A DNA stretch of 63,759 nt from Actinomycetota bacterium (GTDB lineage Bacteria; Actinomycetota; Actinomycetes; Actinomycetales; Microbacteriaceae). The stretch covers positions 1-63,759 of the forward strand of contig WLIA01000004.1 in NCBI GenBank assembly GCA_009702455.1. Reading direction: 5' to 3'. Made by a program: the position numbers and the translations under genes. Of this stretch, positions 39,286 to 49,426 are shown piece after piece. Below the pieces are notes generated by a model. That model worked only from the letters and a program-made list of their open reading frames with translations, had not been told where the DNA came from and made no database searches. Numbering within the stretch: position 1 is the first letter of the stretch; every line of letters begins with the position of its first letter.

Positions 39286-40581
39286 ATGATTGACATTCTT
39301 TGGTACATAGGCGGAATATTTCTTATTCTGGTCGGCATCGGCTTCTCGATTGGCTGGCACGAGCTCGGTCACCTGCTGCCGGCTAAGCGCTTCGGCGTCA
39401 AGGTGCCGAAGTACATGATTGGCTTCGGGCCAACACTTTTCTCGCGCAAACGCGGCGAAACTGAATACGGCATCAAGGCAATTCCGCTTGGCGGCTACAT
39501 CACCATGATAGGAATGTATCCGCCGGCAAAACCTGGTGCCAAGGTTGGCTCCGGTTTCTTCGCAGACTCGATTCAAGCCGCGCGCGATGCTCACAGTGAG
39601 CACGTAACCGAAGCTGACAAGAATCGCATGTTCTACCAACTACCGGTTTACAAACGAATGATCATCATGTTCGGTGGTCCGTTCATGAACCTAATTCTCG
39701 GCTTCGCACTCACCTTCGGGGTGCTAATCGGAATCGGAAGCTACGAGCGCTCGACAACAATCGTTGAAGTCTCGCAGTGCGTGCCGAGCAGTTTCACCGA
39801 AGCGGTTGAGTGCTCGCAGGCCGATCAAGTTGGCCCTGCAAAGCAGGCCGGTTTGTTGGCTGGCGATGTGGTCTTGGCCGTTGATGGCAAGCCCGTAAGA
39901 AACTTCGATGAGATTACCAAGTATGCGATTGCGAACCCGGGAACTCTCTCGTTCGAAGTGCAGCGCGACCAGTCAAAAGTAACCGCGAGCGTAACCCCTG
40001 TTTTGGTTAGTCGACCAAGCGTCACCATCGACGGCAAAACCGTCACCGAGAAGCTGCCTTTCTTCGGAGTTGTGCTCGAACCTGTTCGTCAGTCGCAAAC
40101 AGTAGGCGAGGCGTTTGGTTATTCGGTCAACGTTCTTACCTCGACCTTCGAGCTGATTTTCACCCTTCCGGTTCAGGTGGTTGACCTTCTCAGCAGCACA
40201 CTGAGCGGTGAAGCCCGTGATGCTAGCGGCCCGGTTTCAATAGTCGGAATCGGACAAGCCGCCGGCTCGATTGCTAGCAGCGACAATGTAGATCCGCTCG
40301 ACAAGTGGGCGACCGGGCTGATGATGCTCGCGAGCCTCAACTTTGCTCTCTTTGCCTTCAACATGTTGCCGCTTTTGCCACTAGATGGGGGGCACTTGGC
40401 TGGCGCGGTCTATGAGTCAATCAAGAAGGGCTTCTACCGACTTCGCAAGAAGCCGAATCCCGGCCCGGCCGACACGGCTTTGCTCATGCCGCTCACCTAT
40501 GCCGTGACGGTTTTGCTTATCGTGTTGAGCTTGATTCTCTTGGTAATCGACTTCGTCAACCCGCTATCGCTCGGTTTGTAG
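39286..40581 (+). CDS. rseP: M50 family site-2 zinc metalloprotease
   Basis: A 431-residue intramembrane protease of the RseP/Rip1 type that cuts transmembrane segments of regulatory proteins, such as anti-sigma factors. The zinc motif HELGH is at residues 25-29 in the first helix, with the third ligand in NMLPLLPLDGGHLAG near residue 370. A PDZ domain lies between (about residues 170-250, AGLLAGDVVLAVDGKPVRNF). Its place between dxr and ispG is the standard actinobacterial order. The substrate is not identifiable here. Confidence 0.95.
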   Translation: MIDILWYIGGIFLILVGIGFSIGWHELGHLLPAKRFGVKVPKYMIGFGPTLFSRKRGETEYGIKAIPLGGYITMIGMYPPAKPGAKVGSGFFADSIQAARDAHSEHVTEADKNRMFYQLPVYKRMIIMFGGPFMNLILGFALTFGVLIGIGSYERSTTIVEVSQCVPSSFTEAVECSQADQVGPAKQAGLLAGDVVLAVDGKPVRNFDEITKYAIANPGTLSFEVQRDQSKVTASVTPVLVSRPSVTIDGKTVTEKLPFFGVVLEPVRQSQTVGEAFGYSVNVLTSTFELIFTLPVQVVDLLSSTLSGEARDASGPVSIVGIGQAAGSIASSDNVDPLDKWATGLMMLASLNFALFAFNMLPLLPLDGGHLAGAVYESIKKGFYRLRKKPNPGPADTALLMPLTYAVTVLLIVLSLILLVIDFVNPLSLGL

Positions 40582-40622
40582 GGTTTTTAGCGTTTCGAAA
40601 TAAGTCAGCAGACTTGGCTGTT

Positions 40623-40628
40623 TATGCT
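40623..40628 (+). promoter_or_regulatory. Candidate -10 element of ispG
   Basis: TATGCT lies 24 bp before the ATG of ispG, leaving a short leader with the AAAGGAAAG ribosome-binding site. A -35 is not clear. Confidence 0.35.
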
Positions 40629-40652
40629 TAGGTCAAAGGAAAGCGAATACAA

Positions 40653-41810
40653 ATGGTTGCAATTAACCTCGGAAAGCCAAAACCACCGGTTTTGACTCCA
40701 CGTCGCAAGACTCGCCAGATCATGGTCGGTAAAGTCGGCGTTGGCAGTGATTCGCCAATCTCTGTGCAGTCGATGTGCACAACCCAGACGACCGATGTGA
40801 ACGCAACCCTGCAGCAAATCGCCGAACTCACCGCATCGGGCTGCGACATCGTTCGCGTTGCGGTTCCTACCCAAGACGACGCAGACAAGCTTCAAATCAT
40901 TGCGCGCAAGTCACAACTTCCGGTTATTGCAGACATTCACTTTCAACCAAAGTATGTATTCACGGCCATTGATGCCGGCTGCGGTGCAGTGCGTGTCAAC
41001 CCCGGCAACATTCGTCAATTTGATGACAAAGTTGGCGAAATCTCAAAGGCTGCTAAAGCGGCCGGTGTTTCTATTCGAATCGGAGTCAACGCTGGATCGC
41101 TTGACCCGCGCTTGCTACAAAAATATGGCAAAGCCACAGCAGAGGCTCTCGTCGAGTCTGCCGTTTGGGAAGCCTCACTTTTCGAAGAGCACGACTTTCA
41201 CGACTTCAAGATTTCGGTTAAGCACAACGATCCTGTTGTGATGGTCAAGGCTTACGAGATGCTCGCAGAGCGCGGCGACTGGCCGCTTCACCTCGGGGTC
41301 ACCGAAGCTGGCCCAGCGTTTCAGGGAACCATCAAATCTTCGGTTGCTTTCGGAGCGCTGCTTAGCAAGGGAATCGGAGACACGATTCGCGTTTCACTTT
41401 CTGCGCCACCGGTTGAAGAGATCAAGGTTGGTTCACAAATTCTTGAGAGCCTAAACCTTCGTCCGAGAAAGCTCGAAATTGTAAGTTGCCCTTCATGCGG
41501 TCGCGCACAGGTTGATGTCTACACATTGGCAAACGATGTAACCGCTGGCCTTGAGAAGTTAACCGTTCCGTTGCGCGTTGCAGTTATGGGCTGTGTAGTA
41601 AACGGCCCAGGCGAGGCTCGCGAAGCCGACCTCGGTGTTGCCTCAGGAAACGGTAAAGGACAGATTTTTGTTCGCGGTGAGGTAATCAAGACCGTGCCTG
41701 AGAGCGAAATCGTCGCAACCCTGATCGAAGAGGCAAACCGAATCGCTGCCACAATGGACCCCGCCCTCGTCGGCAGCCCAGAGGTAGTTGTCTCAAACCC
41801 AGACAAGTAA
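40653..41810 (+). CDS. ispG: 4-hydroxy-3-methylbut-2-enyl diphosphate synthase
   Basis: A 385-residue iron-sulfur enzyme (GcpE) converting methylerythritol cyclodiphosphate to HMBPP, the penultimate step of the non-mevalonate pathway. The N-terminal TIM-barrel begins around [19 protein letters not shown]. The [4Fe-4S] ligands are the two cysteines of [10 protein letters not shown] and the cysteine of [11 protein letters not shown], with the conserved glutamate four residues later. A clear AAAGGAAAG ribosome-binding site precedes the ATG. It lies just after the M50 protease gene and close to dxr. Confidence 0.97.
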   Translation: MVAINLGKPKPPVLTPRRKTRQIMVGKVGVGSDSPISVQSMCTTQTTDVNATLQQIAELTASGCDIVRVAVPTQDDADKLQIIARKSQLPVIADIHFQPKYVFTAIDAGCGAVRVNPGNIRQFDDKVGEISKAAKAAGVSIRIGVNAGSLDPRLLQKYGKATAEALVESAVWEASLFEEHDFHDFKISVKHNDPVVMVKAYEMLAERGDWPLHLGVTEAGPAFQGTIKSSVAFGALLSKGIGDTIRVSLSAPPVEEIKVGSQILESLNLRPRKLEIVSCPSCGRAQVDVYTLANDVTAGLEKLTVPLRVAVMGCVVNGPGEAREADLGVASGNGKGQIFVRGEVIKTVPESEIVATLIEEANRIAATMDPALVGSPEVVVSNPDK

Positions 41811-41845
41811 AGCCATTCATTCGAGCGGTCGTTGTGACCGCTTGG

Positions 41846-41851
41846 TAAAGT
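41846..41851 (+). promoter_or_regulatory. Candidate -10 element of proS
   Basis: TAAAGT is followed by 7 nt and the ATG of proS. A seven-base inverted repeat (AGCGGTC/GACCGCT, 41824-41842) lies just upstream and could be the end signal of ispG or an operator. Confidence 0.4.
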
Positions 41852-41858
41852 CTTTGTT

Positions 41859-43622
41859 ATGCCGATTCGCCTATCAACCCTGTTCTTGCGCACCTTGCGA
41901 GAAGACCCTTCTGAAGCTGAAGTAGACAGCCACAAGCTGCTGCTGCGCGCCGGTTACATCAGAAGGGCTGCGCCGGGCGTCTACACCTGGCTGCCGCTCG
42001 GTTTGCTGGTGAAGGCCAAGGTCGAGCAGATCGTGCGCGAAGAGATGAACCGCTCTGGCGCTCAAGAAGTTTTCTTTCCGGCCCTCTTGCCGCGTGAGCC
42101 TTTTGAGGCCACCAACCGCTGGACAGAATATGGCGATAACCTGTTTCGCCTTCAAGACCGCAAGAAGGCCGACTATCTTCTAGCGCCTACCCACGAAGAG
42201 ATGTTCACGCTGCTCGTCAAAGATCTCTACAACTCCTATAAAGACCTGCCGGTTTGCCTCTACCAAATTCAGAACAAGTATCGCGATGAGGCTAGACCTC
42301 GTGCGGGTCTTCTTCGCGGTCGCGAGTTTGTCATGAAAGATGCCTATTCGTTTGACGTAACAGATGAAGGTTTGCGAAATGCATACCAATCGCAGCGCGA
42401 TGCATACGAAAGAATCTTCACTCGTCTCGGTGTTGAATACGTAATCGTGAAGGCAGACGCTGGCGCTATGGGCGGCAGCGCATCCGAGGAATTCTTGTCA
42501 CCGAGCCCAATCGGTGAAGACACTTTTGTGCGCTCGGCTGGCGGCTACGCTGCCAACGTTGAGGCAGTGAAGACAGTTGCGCCAGAGGCTAAGTCGTTTG
42601 ATGGTTTGCCAGCTGCGAAAGTTCATCCATCGCCGAACACTCCGACAATCGCAACGCTTGTTGATCTTGCCAACGCGCAGGTGCCTCGCGAAGACGGTCG
42701 CAAGTGGACCGCCGCAGACACGCTCAAGAACGTTGTGCTCGCGCTTACATCGCCAGAAGGCAAGCGCTCGCTTGTTGTGGTCGGTGTTCCTGGTGATCGC
42801 GATGTCGATGCCAAACGCGCAGAAGCCGCTTTCTCGCCAAACGAGGTTGAGGCTGCCAACGAAGAAGACTTCGAGCGCAACCCTGAATTGGTCAAGGGTT
42901 ACATCGGTCCGGTGAAAAACGCGAAGGCCGTTCTCGGGCTCGAGGGCACTTCGAAGATTCGTTACCTGCTTGACCCGCGAGTGGTCGATGGCACCGCTTG
43001 GATTACCGGTGCGAACGAAAACGAGAAGCACGTTTTCGACCTGGTAAAGGGCCGCGACTTCTCTGCAGACGGCGTAGTCGACATTGCCGATGTTCGCGCC
43101 GGCGACCCTGCGCCAGACGGCAGCGGCCCTCTGGAGTTGGCTCGCGGAATCGAAATCGGTCACGTGTTTCAGCTCGGTCGCAAGTATGCCGAAGCGCTTG
43201 GCCTGCAGGTTCTCGACGAGAACGGCAAGCTCGTTACCGTGACTATGGGTTCTTACGGCATCGGCGTTACTCGCCTGGTGGCAGTGCTGGCCGAGGCCAA
43301 CCGCGACGACAAGGGCCTTATCTGGCCAGGTTCGGTAAGCCCGGCAGACGTTTACATTGTGGCCGCCGGCAAAGACAACCACGTCTACGAAGCCGCCGAG
43401 AAACTAGCCGCAGAGTTTGAAGCCGCTGGCAAGACCGTGATGCTTGACGACCGCCAAAAGGTTAGTCCGGGTGTGAAGTTCAGCGATGCTGAACTCATTG
43501 GTGTGCCGAACGTAATCATTTGCGGCAAAGGTCTCGAGAACGCAGAAGTTGATCTTTGGAACCGTCGCTCTGGTGACCGTCGCTCTGTGCCGCTAAACTC
43601 GGTAGTAGCAGAATTGGTTTAG
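41859..43622 (+). CDS. proS: Proline--tRNA ligase
   Basis: A 587-residue class II synthetase of the long bacterial type. The N-terminal [14 protein letters not shown] and [21 protein letters not shown] segments and motif 2 ([30 protein letters not shown]) are diagnostic. Residues 240-390 form the inserted YbaK-like editing domain that clears Ala-tRNA-Pro. Motif 3 is in [15 protein letters not shown], followed by the anticodon-binding domain. A leaderless-type start is predicted. The hairpin CTCGGC-AAT-GCCGAG directly follows its stop. Confidence 0.97.
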   Translation: MPIRLSTLFLRTLREDPSEAEVDSHKLLLRAGYIRRAAPGVYTWLPLGLLVKAKVEQIVREEMNRSGAQEVFFPALLPREPFEATNRWTEYGDNLFRLQDRKKADYLLAPTHEEMFTLLVKDLYNSYKDLPVCLYQIQNKYRDEARPRAGLLRGREFVMKDAYSFDVTDEGLRNAYQSQRDAYERIFTRLGVEYVIVKADAGAMGGSASEEFLSPSPIGEDTFVRSAGGYAANVEAVKTVAPEAKSFDGLPAAKVHPSPNTPTIATLVDLANAQVPREDGRKWTAADTLKNVVLALTSPEGKRSLVVVGVPGDRDVDAKRAEAAFSPNEVEAANEEDFERNPELVKGYIGPVKNAKAVLGLEGTSKIRYLLDPRVVDGTAWITGANENEKHVFDLVKGRDFSADGVVDIADVRAGDPAPDGSGPLELARGIEIGHVFQLGRKYAEALGLQVLDENGKLVTVTMGSYGIGVTRLVAVLAEANRDDKGLIWPGSVSPADVYIVAAGKDNHVYEAAEKLAAEFEAAGKTVMLDDRQKVSPGVKFSDAELIGVPNVIICGKGLENAEVDLWNRRSGDRRSVPLNSVVAELV

Positions 43623-43623
43623 C

Positions 43624-43641
43624 CTCGGCAATGCCGAGTTT
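43624..43641 (+). terminator. Weak terminator-like hairpin after proS
   Basis: CTCGGC and GCCGAG form a perfect six-base stem with an AAT loop, followed by only TTT. It lies directly after the proS stop and is probably a weak or partial terminator before nusA. Confidence 0.45.
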
Positions 43642-43688
43642 CAACCAGCACTTAACTACAACTAACTATCGGCCGGGAGGCAGCGCTC

Positions 43689-44705
43689 ATGGATATCGAC
43701 CTTGGAATTCTTAGGACACTCGAGCGCGAGAAAGAAATCCCGTTTGTCGAACTAGTCTCGATTATCGAAGCTGCCATTCTTGCGGCGTACTACAAAAATC
43801 TTTCATTAGATCCGAAAGAGCACAAGGCTCGTGCGGTGCTAGACAAGCAGACCGGTTCGGTTCACATTTTTGAAATTATCTGGAACGAAGAGACTCGCGA
43901 AACATCTGAGAATGATGTCACGCCAGAAAACTTTGGTCGCATCGCAGCGTATTCGGCAAAGCAGGTAATTGCCCAGCGTCTGCGCGAGATCAGCGACGAG
44001 GGTTTGCTCGGGGAGTTCAAGGGTAAAGAAGGCGACATCGTTGCCGGTGTTATTCAGCAGGGTCCTCGCGCATACATGATTCACGTTGATCTCGGCACGA
44101 TCGAAGCACTCTTGCCGCCAGAAGAGCAGGTGGCCGGCGAAGACTATTCACACGGCAAGCGCATCCGTGTTCTCGTCACCAACGTCAACAAGGGCACTCG
44201 AGGCCCGCAGGTAACCGTGTCGCGTTCACACCCAACTCTGGTTCGCAAACTATTTGCACTTGAGGTTCCTGAAATTGCAAACGGCACCGTAGAAATCGTT
44301 CAGGTTGCGAGAGAAGCCGGCCACCGAACCAAGATTGCAGTTCGCGCTCACGAGGCCGGAGTCAACGCAAAGGGTTCTTGCATCGGCGAATTGGGTCAGC
44401 GAGTACGTGCCGTTTCTGCCGAGTTGAACGAAGAGAAAATCGACATCGTCGACTACAGCGAAGACATCTGCGAGTTTGTGAGCCAGGCGCTTTCGCCAGC
44501 CAAGGTTTCGAGCGCTTATGTGATTGGCAAGGCTGACCCTAAGGCCAGTGGCGATGGGCGAGTGACCCACGTTCGCGCTCTCGTGCCTGACTACCAGCTA
44601 TCGCTTGCCATCGGAAAAGAGGGACAGAACGTGAGACTGGCCGCCAAACTGACCGGTGCCAAGATCGATGTTCAGCCCGAAAGCATCCTAGAAGGCGACG
44701 ATTAG
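43689..44705 (+). CDS. nusA: Transcription termination/antitermination factor NusA
   Basis: A 338-residue RNA polymerase-associated factor. It has an N-terminal polymerase-binding domain (MDIDLGILRTLEREKEIPF and on to residue 105), an S1 domain (GDIVAGVIQQGPRAYMIHVDLG), then two KH domains (RSHPTLVRKLFALEVPEI; ELNEEKIDIVDYSEDICEFV; LAIGKEGQNVRLAAKLTGAKIDV). The length is normal for actinobacteria, which lack the E. coli C-terminal repeats. GGGAGG is a strong ribosome-binding site. The rimP gene that usually precedes nusA is absent: only 66 bp separate it from proS. Confidence 0.96.
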   Translation: MDIDLGILRTLEREKEIPFVELVSIIEAAILAAYYKNLSLDPKEHKARAVLDKQTGSVHIFEIIWNEETRETSENDVTPENFGRIAAYSAKQVIAQRLREISDEGLLGEFKGKEGDIVAGVIQQGPRAYMIHVDLGTIEALLPPEEQVAGEDYSHGKRIRVLVTNVNKGTRGPQVTVSRSHPTLVRKLFALEVPEIANGTVEIVQVAREAGHRTKIAVRAHEAGVNAKGSCIGELGQRVRAVSAELNEEKIDIVDYSEDICEFVSQALSPAKVSSAYVIGKADPKASGDGRVTHVRALVPDYQLSLAIGKEGQNVRLAAKLTGAKIDVQPESILEGDD

Positions 44706-44762
44706 GCCGATTCGGCCCTCTGGCGAATTTGCCACTGACTTTTCGGCAACGATGCGGTTAGA

Positions 44763-45020
44763 ATGAGACCCGTTAGAACCTGTGTTGGCTGTCGCCAGCG
44801 CGCCAATCGAACAGATTTGCTCAGGATTGTCGCCGACTCGAACAAGTTGGAAATCGACTTTTTGGGCGTAAAACCTTCAAGAGGCGCCTGGATTCACGCA
44901 AATTCAGGCTGTATTGAAAAAGCCAACGAGCGCGGAGCATTTGCCCGAGCTCTGCGACTTCGAGGATCACTAACCATCACTCAAGAACAGGCAGAAAAGA
45001 TTATGGCAAAAAATGAGTAA
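44763..45020 (+). CDS. ylxR: YlxR family nucleic acid-binding protein
   Basis: An 85-residue protein of the YlxR/DUF448 family. The N-terminal RPVRTCVGCRQRANRTDLLRIV, with CxxC-type RTCVGCR, and GRGAWIH-like SRGAWIHAN are diagnostic. Family members bind RNA and, in Bacillus and clostridia, have been linked to gene regulation and RNase P. It sits between nusA and infB as in most Gram-positive bacteria. No clear ribosome-binding site is seen before the ATG. Confidence 0.9.
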   Translation: MRPVRTCVGCRQRANRTDLLRIVADSNKLEIDFLGVKPSRGAWIHANSGCIEKANERGAFARALRLRGSLTITQEQAEKIMAKNE

Positions 45021-45055
45021 CTCAAAATGAGTTTCCTCAAGCTTTAACGGCCTGC

Positions 45056-45083
45056 CCTGTTTGGGGAAGGCCCCAGACAGGAG
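45056..45083 (+). promoter_or_regulatory. Hairpin overlapping the infB ribosome-binding site
   Basis: CCTGTTTGGGG (45056-45066) pairs with CCCCAGACAGG (45071-45081) around AAGG with one wobble pair. The last three bases of the right arm are part of the Shine-Dalgarno sequence AGGAG (45079-45083), 7 nt before the GTG of infB. A competing five-base pairing, GGCCT (45049-45053) with AGGCC (45068-45072), would exclude it. No T run follows, so a translational switch is more likely than a terminator. Confidence 0.6.
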
Positions 45084-45090
45084 AAATTAA

Positions 45091-47721
45091 GTGGCGCTTC
45101 CACGCGTATACGACATAGCTAAAGAACTTGGAATCGATTCCAAGGATGCAGTAGCAAAACTTGCCGAACTCGGAGAGTTCGTGAAAAGTGGTGCATCTAC
45201 GATCACACCACCGGTAGCCAAGAAACTTCGCGAAGCATTTCCAAATGCCAAGCCGGCACCAGAGGCGCCGAAAAAGACCACAAAGGCCAAGCCCGCTGCC
45301 GAAGTTGAAGCACCAGAAACTCCAGCGACCGAAACACCTAAGCCAGGGCGTGCCACCAAGAAGTCAGACGCACCTGCACCCGAAGCAACAGAGGTTGCTA
45401 CCGACAGCAAAAAGTCTGACGAGACTCCAAGCCTTCCGCCTGCACCAGCTGGCATTCCGCGTCCGGGCAACAATCCTTTCGCAGCCAACCAGGGCATGGG
45501 CATTCCGCGTCCGGTAACTCGTCCGGGCAATAATCCTTTTGCACCATCACAAGGCATGGGCCGACCTGGTCAAGGTCGACCAGCCGGTGGTGCTCCACGC
45601 ACTGGTGCCGGCCCGGGTGGCGCAGGTCGCCCAGGCGCACCTCGTCCGGCAGGTGCCGGTGGTGCTCCGCGCACAGGTTTCTCGAATCCTCGTCCGGCAG
45701 GTGCCGGTGCGGCTCCGGGCGCAGCTCCAGGCTTTGCCCGCCCAGGCTCAGGCCCGGGCGGAGGTCGCGGTCGCGGCGTTGGCGGCGGTACAGCCGGTGC
45801 CTTCGGTAGAGGTGGCGGCAAGGGTAACCGTGCCAGAAAGTCAAAGCGCGCGAAACGCGAAGAGTACGAGCAGAGACAGGCTCCTAGCCTTGGTGGTGCG
45901 GTAGTTCCACGCGGCGACGGCACGACCGTTTTGCGTCTTCGTCGCGGATCAAGCATCCAAGACTTTGCAGACAAGATTGATGCGAGCGCCGGTCAGCTGA
46001 TCACGGTGCTATTTCACCTAGGTCAGATGACAACGGCAACCGCTTCGCTAGACGAAGAGACCTTCCAGATTCTCGGCGCTGAGCTCGGCTACAAGGTCGA
46101 GGTTGTTTCGCCTGAAGACGAAGAAAAAGAATTGTTCGACAGTTTCGGTCTCGACATTTCAACCGACTACGAAGATGACGAAGAAGATCTTGTAATTCGT
46201 CCGCCGGTTGTAACTGTCATGGGTCACGTCGATCACGGAAAGACCCGTTTGCTCGACTCGATTCGTAACGCGAACGTTCAAGCCGGTGAAGCCGGCGGAA
46301 TTACCCAGCACATCGGTGCCTACCAGGTGCAGACCACGCACGATGGCATTGACCGCGCGATTACCTTTATCGATACTCCTGGTCACGAGGCGTTTACCGC
46401 AATGCGTGCCCGTGGTGCTCAGGTAACCGACATCGCAATTCTCGTCGTCGCAGCCGATGACGGTGTTATGCCTCAGACAGTTGAAGCGTTGAACCACGCT
46501 CAGTCTGCCGGCGTGCCAATCGTTGTTGCGGTCAACAAGGTTGATAAAGAAGGCGCTAACCCAGCGAAGATTCGTCAGCAGTTGACCGAGTTCAACCTGG
46601 TTGCCGAAGAATACGGTGGCGATGTCTTGTTCGTCGACGTTTCTGCTCTAACCGGCAAGGGAATTCCAGAGCTACTTGATGCCGTGTTGCTAACCGCAGA
46701 TGCCGCGCTTGACTTGCGAGCTAACCCAGATCGTGACGCCCGAGGCGTCGCAATCGAAGCGAACCTCGACAAGGGTCGCGGCTCGGTTGCAACCGTTCTG
46801 ATTCAGTCTGGAACCCTTGAGGTTGGAGATTCAATCGTTGCCGGTGCTGCTCACGGTCGTGTTCGTGCAATGTTCGACGAGAACGGAACTGCGGTAACTT
46901 CAGCCGGTCCGAGCCGTCCGGTTCAGGTGCTCGGCTTGCAGTCTGTGCCTCGCGCGGGTGACACATTCGTGGTTGCCGAAGATGAGCGTCAGGCCCGTCA
47001 GATTGCCGAGAAGCGAGAAGCCGCAGATCGCAACGCTCTGTTGGCCAAGTCTCGCAAGCGCATCAGTCTCGAAGACTTCACCAAGGCTCTCGAAGATGGC
47101 AAGGTTGAGTCGCTCAACTTGGTCATCAAGGGTGACGTTTCGGGTGCCGTCGAAGCGCTTGAAGACTCGCTACTCAAGATCGAAGTTGATGACAGCGTTC
47201 AGTTGCGCATCATCCACCGCGGTGTTGGTGCGATTACCGAGTCAGACGTTAACCTCGCGACTGTCGACAACGCAATCATCATCGGCTTCAACGTCAAGCC
47301 AGACAACAAGGCTCGCGAGCGTGCCGACCGCGAAGGCGTCGACGTGCGTCAGTACTCGGTTATCTACGCGGTTCTCGATGACATCGAAAAAGCGCTCAAG
47401 GGAATGCTCAAGCCGGAATACGAAGAAGTTCAGACCGGAACCGCAGAGGTTCGCGAACTGTTCAAGTCTTCAAAGGTCGGCACCATCGCCGGTTCGATTG
47501 TTCGATCTGGTTCAATCAAGCGCAACTCTTTGGCTCGTGTTCTTCGCGATGGCAAGGTCATCGCAGACAAGCAGAAGATCGAATCGCTAAAGCGCTTCAA
47601 GGATGACGCAAGCGAAGTCAAGATCGACTTCGAATGTGGTATCGGCCTGAGCGACTTCAACGAACTGCAACTCGAAGACATCATCGAGACCTACGAGATG
47701 CGCGAGAAGCCGAGAGTCTAG
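45091..47721 (+). CDS. infB: Translation initiation factor IF-2
   Basis: An 876-residue GTPase that brings fMet-tRNA to the 30S subunit. Residues 1-50 are an IF2N domain ([22 protein letters not shown]). Residues 60-250 are a low-complexity linker rich in Pro, Gly, Ala and Arg, with near-repeats of [14 protein letters not shown] and RPAGAG. A second IF2N segment and the GTPase domain follow: [14 protein letters not shown] (Walker A), DTPGHEAF and NKVDK. The C-terminal domains end in ...[16 protein letters not shown]. It starts with GTG; its Shine-Dalgarno sequence is partly inside a hairpin. Confidence 0.97.
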   Translation: MALPRVYDIAKELGIDSKDAVAKLAELGEFVKSGASTITPPVAKKLREAFPNAKPAPEAPKKTTKAKPAAEVEAPETPATETPKPGRATKKSDAPAPEATEVATDSKKSDETPSLPPAPAGIPRPGNNPFAANQGMGIPRPVTRPGNNPFAPSQGMGRPGQGRPAGGAPRTGAGPGGAGRPGAPRPAGAGGAPRTGFSNPRPAGAGAAPGAAPGFARPGSGPGGGRGRGVGGGTAGAFGRGGGKGNRARKSKRAKREEYEQRQAPSLGGAVVPRGDGTTVLRLRRGSSIQDFADKIDASAGQLITVLFHLGQMTTATASLDEETFQILGAELGYKVEVVSPEDEEKELFDSFGLDISTDYEDDEEDLVIRPPVVTVMGHVDHGKTRLLDSIRNANVQAGEAGGITQHIGAYQVQTTHDGIDRAITFIDTPGHEAFTAMRARGAQVTDIAILVVAADDGVMPQTVEALNHAQSAGVPIVVAVNKVDKEGANPAKIRQQLTEFNLVAEEYGGDVLFVDVSALTGKGIPELLDAVLLTADAALDLRANPDRDARGVAIEANLDKGRGSVATVLIQSGTLEVGDSIVAGAAHGRVRAMFDENGTAVTSAGPSRPVQVLGLQSVPRAGDTFVVAEDERQARQIAEKREAADRNALLAKSRKRISLEDFTKALEDGKVESLNLVIKGDVSGAVEALEDSLLKIEVDDSVQLRIIHRGVGAITESDVNLATVDNAIIIGFNVKPDNKARERADREGVDVRQYSVIYAVLDDIEKALKGMLKPEYEEVQTGTAEVRELFKSSKVGTIAGSIVRSGSIKRNSLARVLRDGKVIADKQKIESLKRFKDDASEVKIDFECGIGLSDFNELQLEDIIETYEMREKPRV

Positions 47722-47722
47722 A

Positions 47723-48160
47723 GTGGTCGATCACGCAAGAGCTAGAAAGCTCGCAGAACGAATTAAGGTATTGGTGGCCGAAGCTCTTGAGCGCGCGGTC
47801 AAAGACCCAGATCTGGGCTTCGTCACCATTACCGATGTGAAGGTCACACCCGATCTGCAGCACGCCAAGATTTTCTACACCGTTTTTGGCACCGAGGCCG
47901 AAAAGCAGCAGTCAACCGAGATCATCGAAAACAACAAGGGCTTGATTCGCCGAGAGGTTGGTCGCGGGCTTTCAATTCGACTAACCCCGACGGTTGAATT
48001 TGTTTCAGACGATATTCCGGTGATTGCGGCACACCTCAATGACCTGCTAACCGAGGCCAAGAATCGCGACGCCGAGGTGAAAGAACTCGCTAAGAATTCG
48101 GAGTTCGCCGGCGAGGCTAACCCCTACAAAGAACCCAAGACTCAGGGCGAAGACGACTAA
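47723..48160 (+). CDS. rbfA: Ribosome-binding factor A
   Basis: A 145-residue 30S maturation factor with a KH-like fold. The family start is VDHARARKLAERIKVLVAEALERAVKDPDLGFVTITDVKVTPDL, and SIRLTPTVEFVSDD is the conserved C-terminal strand. It begins with GTG one base after the infB stop, so it is translationally coupled. The charged C-terminal tail is not conserved. It belongs to the nusA-ylxR-infB-rbfA-truB unit. Confidence 0.96.
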   Translation: MVDHARARKLAERIKVLVAEALERAVKDPDLGFVTITDVKVTPDLQHAKIFYTVFGTEAEKQQSTEIIENNKGLIRREVGRGLSIRLTPTVEFVSDDIPVIAAHLNDLLTEAKNRDAEVKELAKNSEFAGEANPYKEPKTQGEDD

Positions 48161-48162
48161 AC

Positions 48163-49068
48163 ATGGCCTCGGGCTTGGTTCTTATTGACAAACCAAAAGG
48201 CTGGACCAGTCACGACGTAGTTGCAAAACTTCGCGGAATCGCTGGTACCCGGCGAGTTGGGCACGCTGGCACCCTCGACCCCATGGCAACCGGTTTGCTT
48301 TTGATTGGCATCAATTCGGCAACCAAACTGCTTACCTACCTGGTCGGCGCATCGAAGACCTATGAGGCAACCATTCGACTGGGTGCCAACACAATCACCG
48401 ATGATGCCGAGGGCGAAACTCTTGAAGTTGCGAAGGCTGAAGCAGTTCGAGTCATAACGGCCGAACAAATTGAGTCAGCGCTTGAGTCACTTCGTGGCGA
48501 AATCATGCAGGTGCCATCTTCTGTTAGTGCAATCAAGGTTGATGGCGAAAGGGCATACGCCAAGGTTCGCGGCGGCGACGAAGTGAAGTTGGCAGCTCGA
48601 CCGGTTTCGATCTATAGTTTCGAGATAACTTCGCAGCCACAAATCGTTCAGAGCGACGGCGAAGTTTTTCTAGACTTCAACGCGACCATCGAGTGTTCTA
48701 GCGGAACCTACATCCGTGCTCTCGCACGAGACCTTGGCCGGCAGTTATCGGTAGGCGGGTACCTGACTGCACTCAGACGAACCAAAATCAACAACTATGC
48801 GGTCGAAGATGCACAACAAATCGACGGCCTCACTCGAGAGTCGTTGAAGGTAATGCCGATGGTGGCAGCGGCCGAGAGCGCTTTTGTAATTCACCCCGTT
48901 AGCGACCAAGAGGTCATTGATCTTCGGCACGGCAAGCGAATTGATTCACAAGGCCTGACCGGTTCTGAAATAGCAGCGGTAAACAACGGTGAGCTAGTTG
49001 CCATGCTCGAAAGTGTGGGACAGCAACTCAAGTCGACAGTAGTTTTTGTGGGGGAGAGCGATGATTGA
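48163..49068 (+). CDS. truB: tRNA pseudouridine(55) synthase
   Basis: A 301-residue enzyme that makes pseudouridine 55 in the T loop of tRNAs. The catalytic aspartate is D39 in GHAGTLDPMATGLL; LVLIDKPKGWTSHDVV precedes it, and CSSGTYIRALARDLG lies in the middle. The C-terminal part (residues 245-301) is the short actinobacterial extension. It starts 2 bp after rbfA and overlaps the next frame by 8 bp. In many actinobacteria ribF follows closely; here the pst genes intervene. Confidence 0.96.
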   Translation: MASGLVLIDKPKGWTSHDVVAKLRGIAGTRRVGHAGTLDPMATGLLLIGINSATKLLTYLVGASKTYEATIRLGANTITDDAEGETLEVAKAEAVRVITAEQIESALESLRGEIMQVPSSVSAIKVDGERAYAKVRGGDEVKLAARPVSIYSFEITSQPQIVQSDGEVFLDFNATIECSSGTYIRALARDLGRQLSVGGYLTALRRTKINNYAVEDAQQIDGLTRESLKVMPMVAAAESAFVIHPVSDQEVIDLRHGKRIDSQGLTGSEIAAVNNGELVAMLESVGQQLKSTVVFVGESDD

Positions 49069-49423
49069 TTGGCTAATCAACCTGCTGCTTGCGATCTCAT
49101 TCTTGGCGGCGGTGGCTCTTTTTGTGATGAGCATTGCGCGTCGCAAGCCAAGCCTGGTTTCGCTCTCAGTGCTTGGTTTGGTTGAGCTCGGTTTGCTCGT
49201 GCAAACCGTGGTCAGCATCGTCCTTGTTAGTGGCGGGGAGCGGGCCAAGACCGACACCATCGAATTCTTTGGCTATCTGTTTGTGGCCCTGATGATTCCG
49301 ATTGGGGCCGGCTTTTGGGCACTGGTTGAGCGAAATCGCTGGTCCACCATGGTTTTGGCGGTCGCGGCGGGCACCGTTGGCGTGATGCTGGCCAGAATGC
49401 AGCAGATTTGGTTCGGGTTTTAG
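49061..49423 (+). CDS. Hypothetical four-helix membrane protein
   Basis: A 120-residue protein with four predicted membrane helices (about residues 5-27, 35-58, 70-92 and 97-115) joined by short charged loops. No enzyme or transport motif is visible. ATG at 49061 is chosen over the upstream ATG at 49046; it overlaps the truB stop by 8 bp, so it is probably co-translated. Similar small membrane proteins occur after truB in related actinobacteria. I cannot assign a function. Confidence 0.7.
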   Translation: MIDWLINLLLAISFLAAVALFVMSIARRKPSLVSLSVLGLVELGLLVQTVVSIVLVSGGERAKTDTIEFFGYLFVALMIPIGAGFWALVERNRWSTMVLAVAAGTVGVMLARMQQIWFGF

Positions 49424-49426
49424 ACG

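Noticed and set aside
41824-41842. Inverted repeat AGCGGTC/GACCGCT between ispG and proS considered as an intrinsic terminator
   Set aside because: The stem is only seven bases and is followed by TTGGTAAAG rather than a T run, so I mention it only with the proS promoter.
42498-43382. A 294-codon minus-strand open frame inside proS
   Set aside because: It is fully antisense to a complete, motif-bearing proS, has no recognisable domain or ribosome-binding site, and is explained by the codon bias of the real gene.
45570-45974. Repeated GC-rich sequence in the 5' third of infB, looking like a short tandem repeat or recombination site
   Set aside because: It is the coding sequence of the Gly/Pro/Arg-rich linker typical of actinobacterial IF2 and stays in frame.
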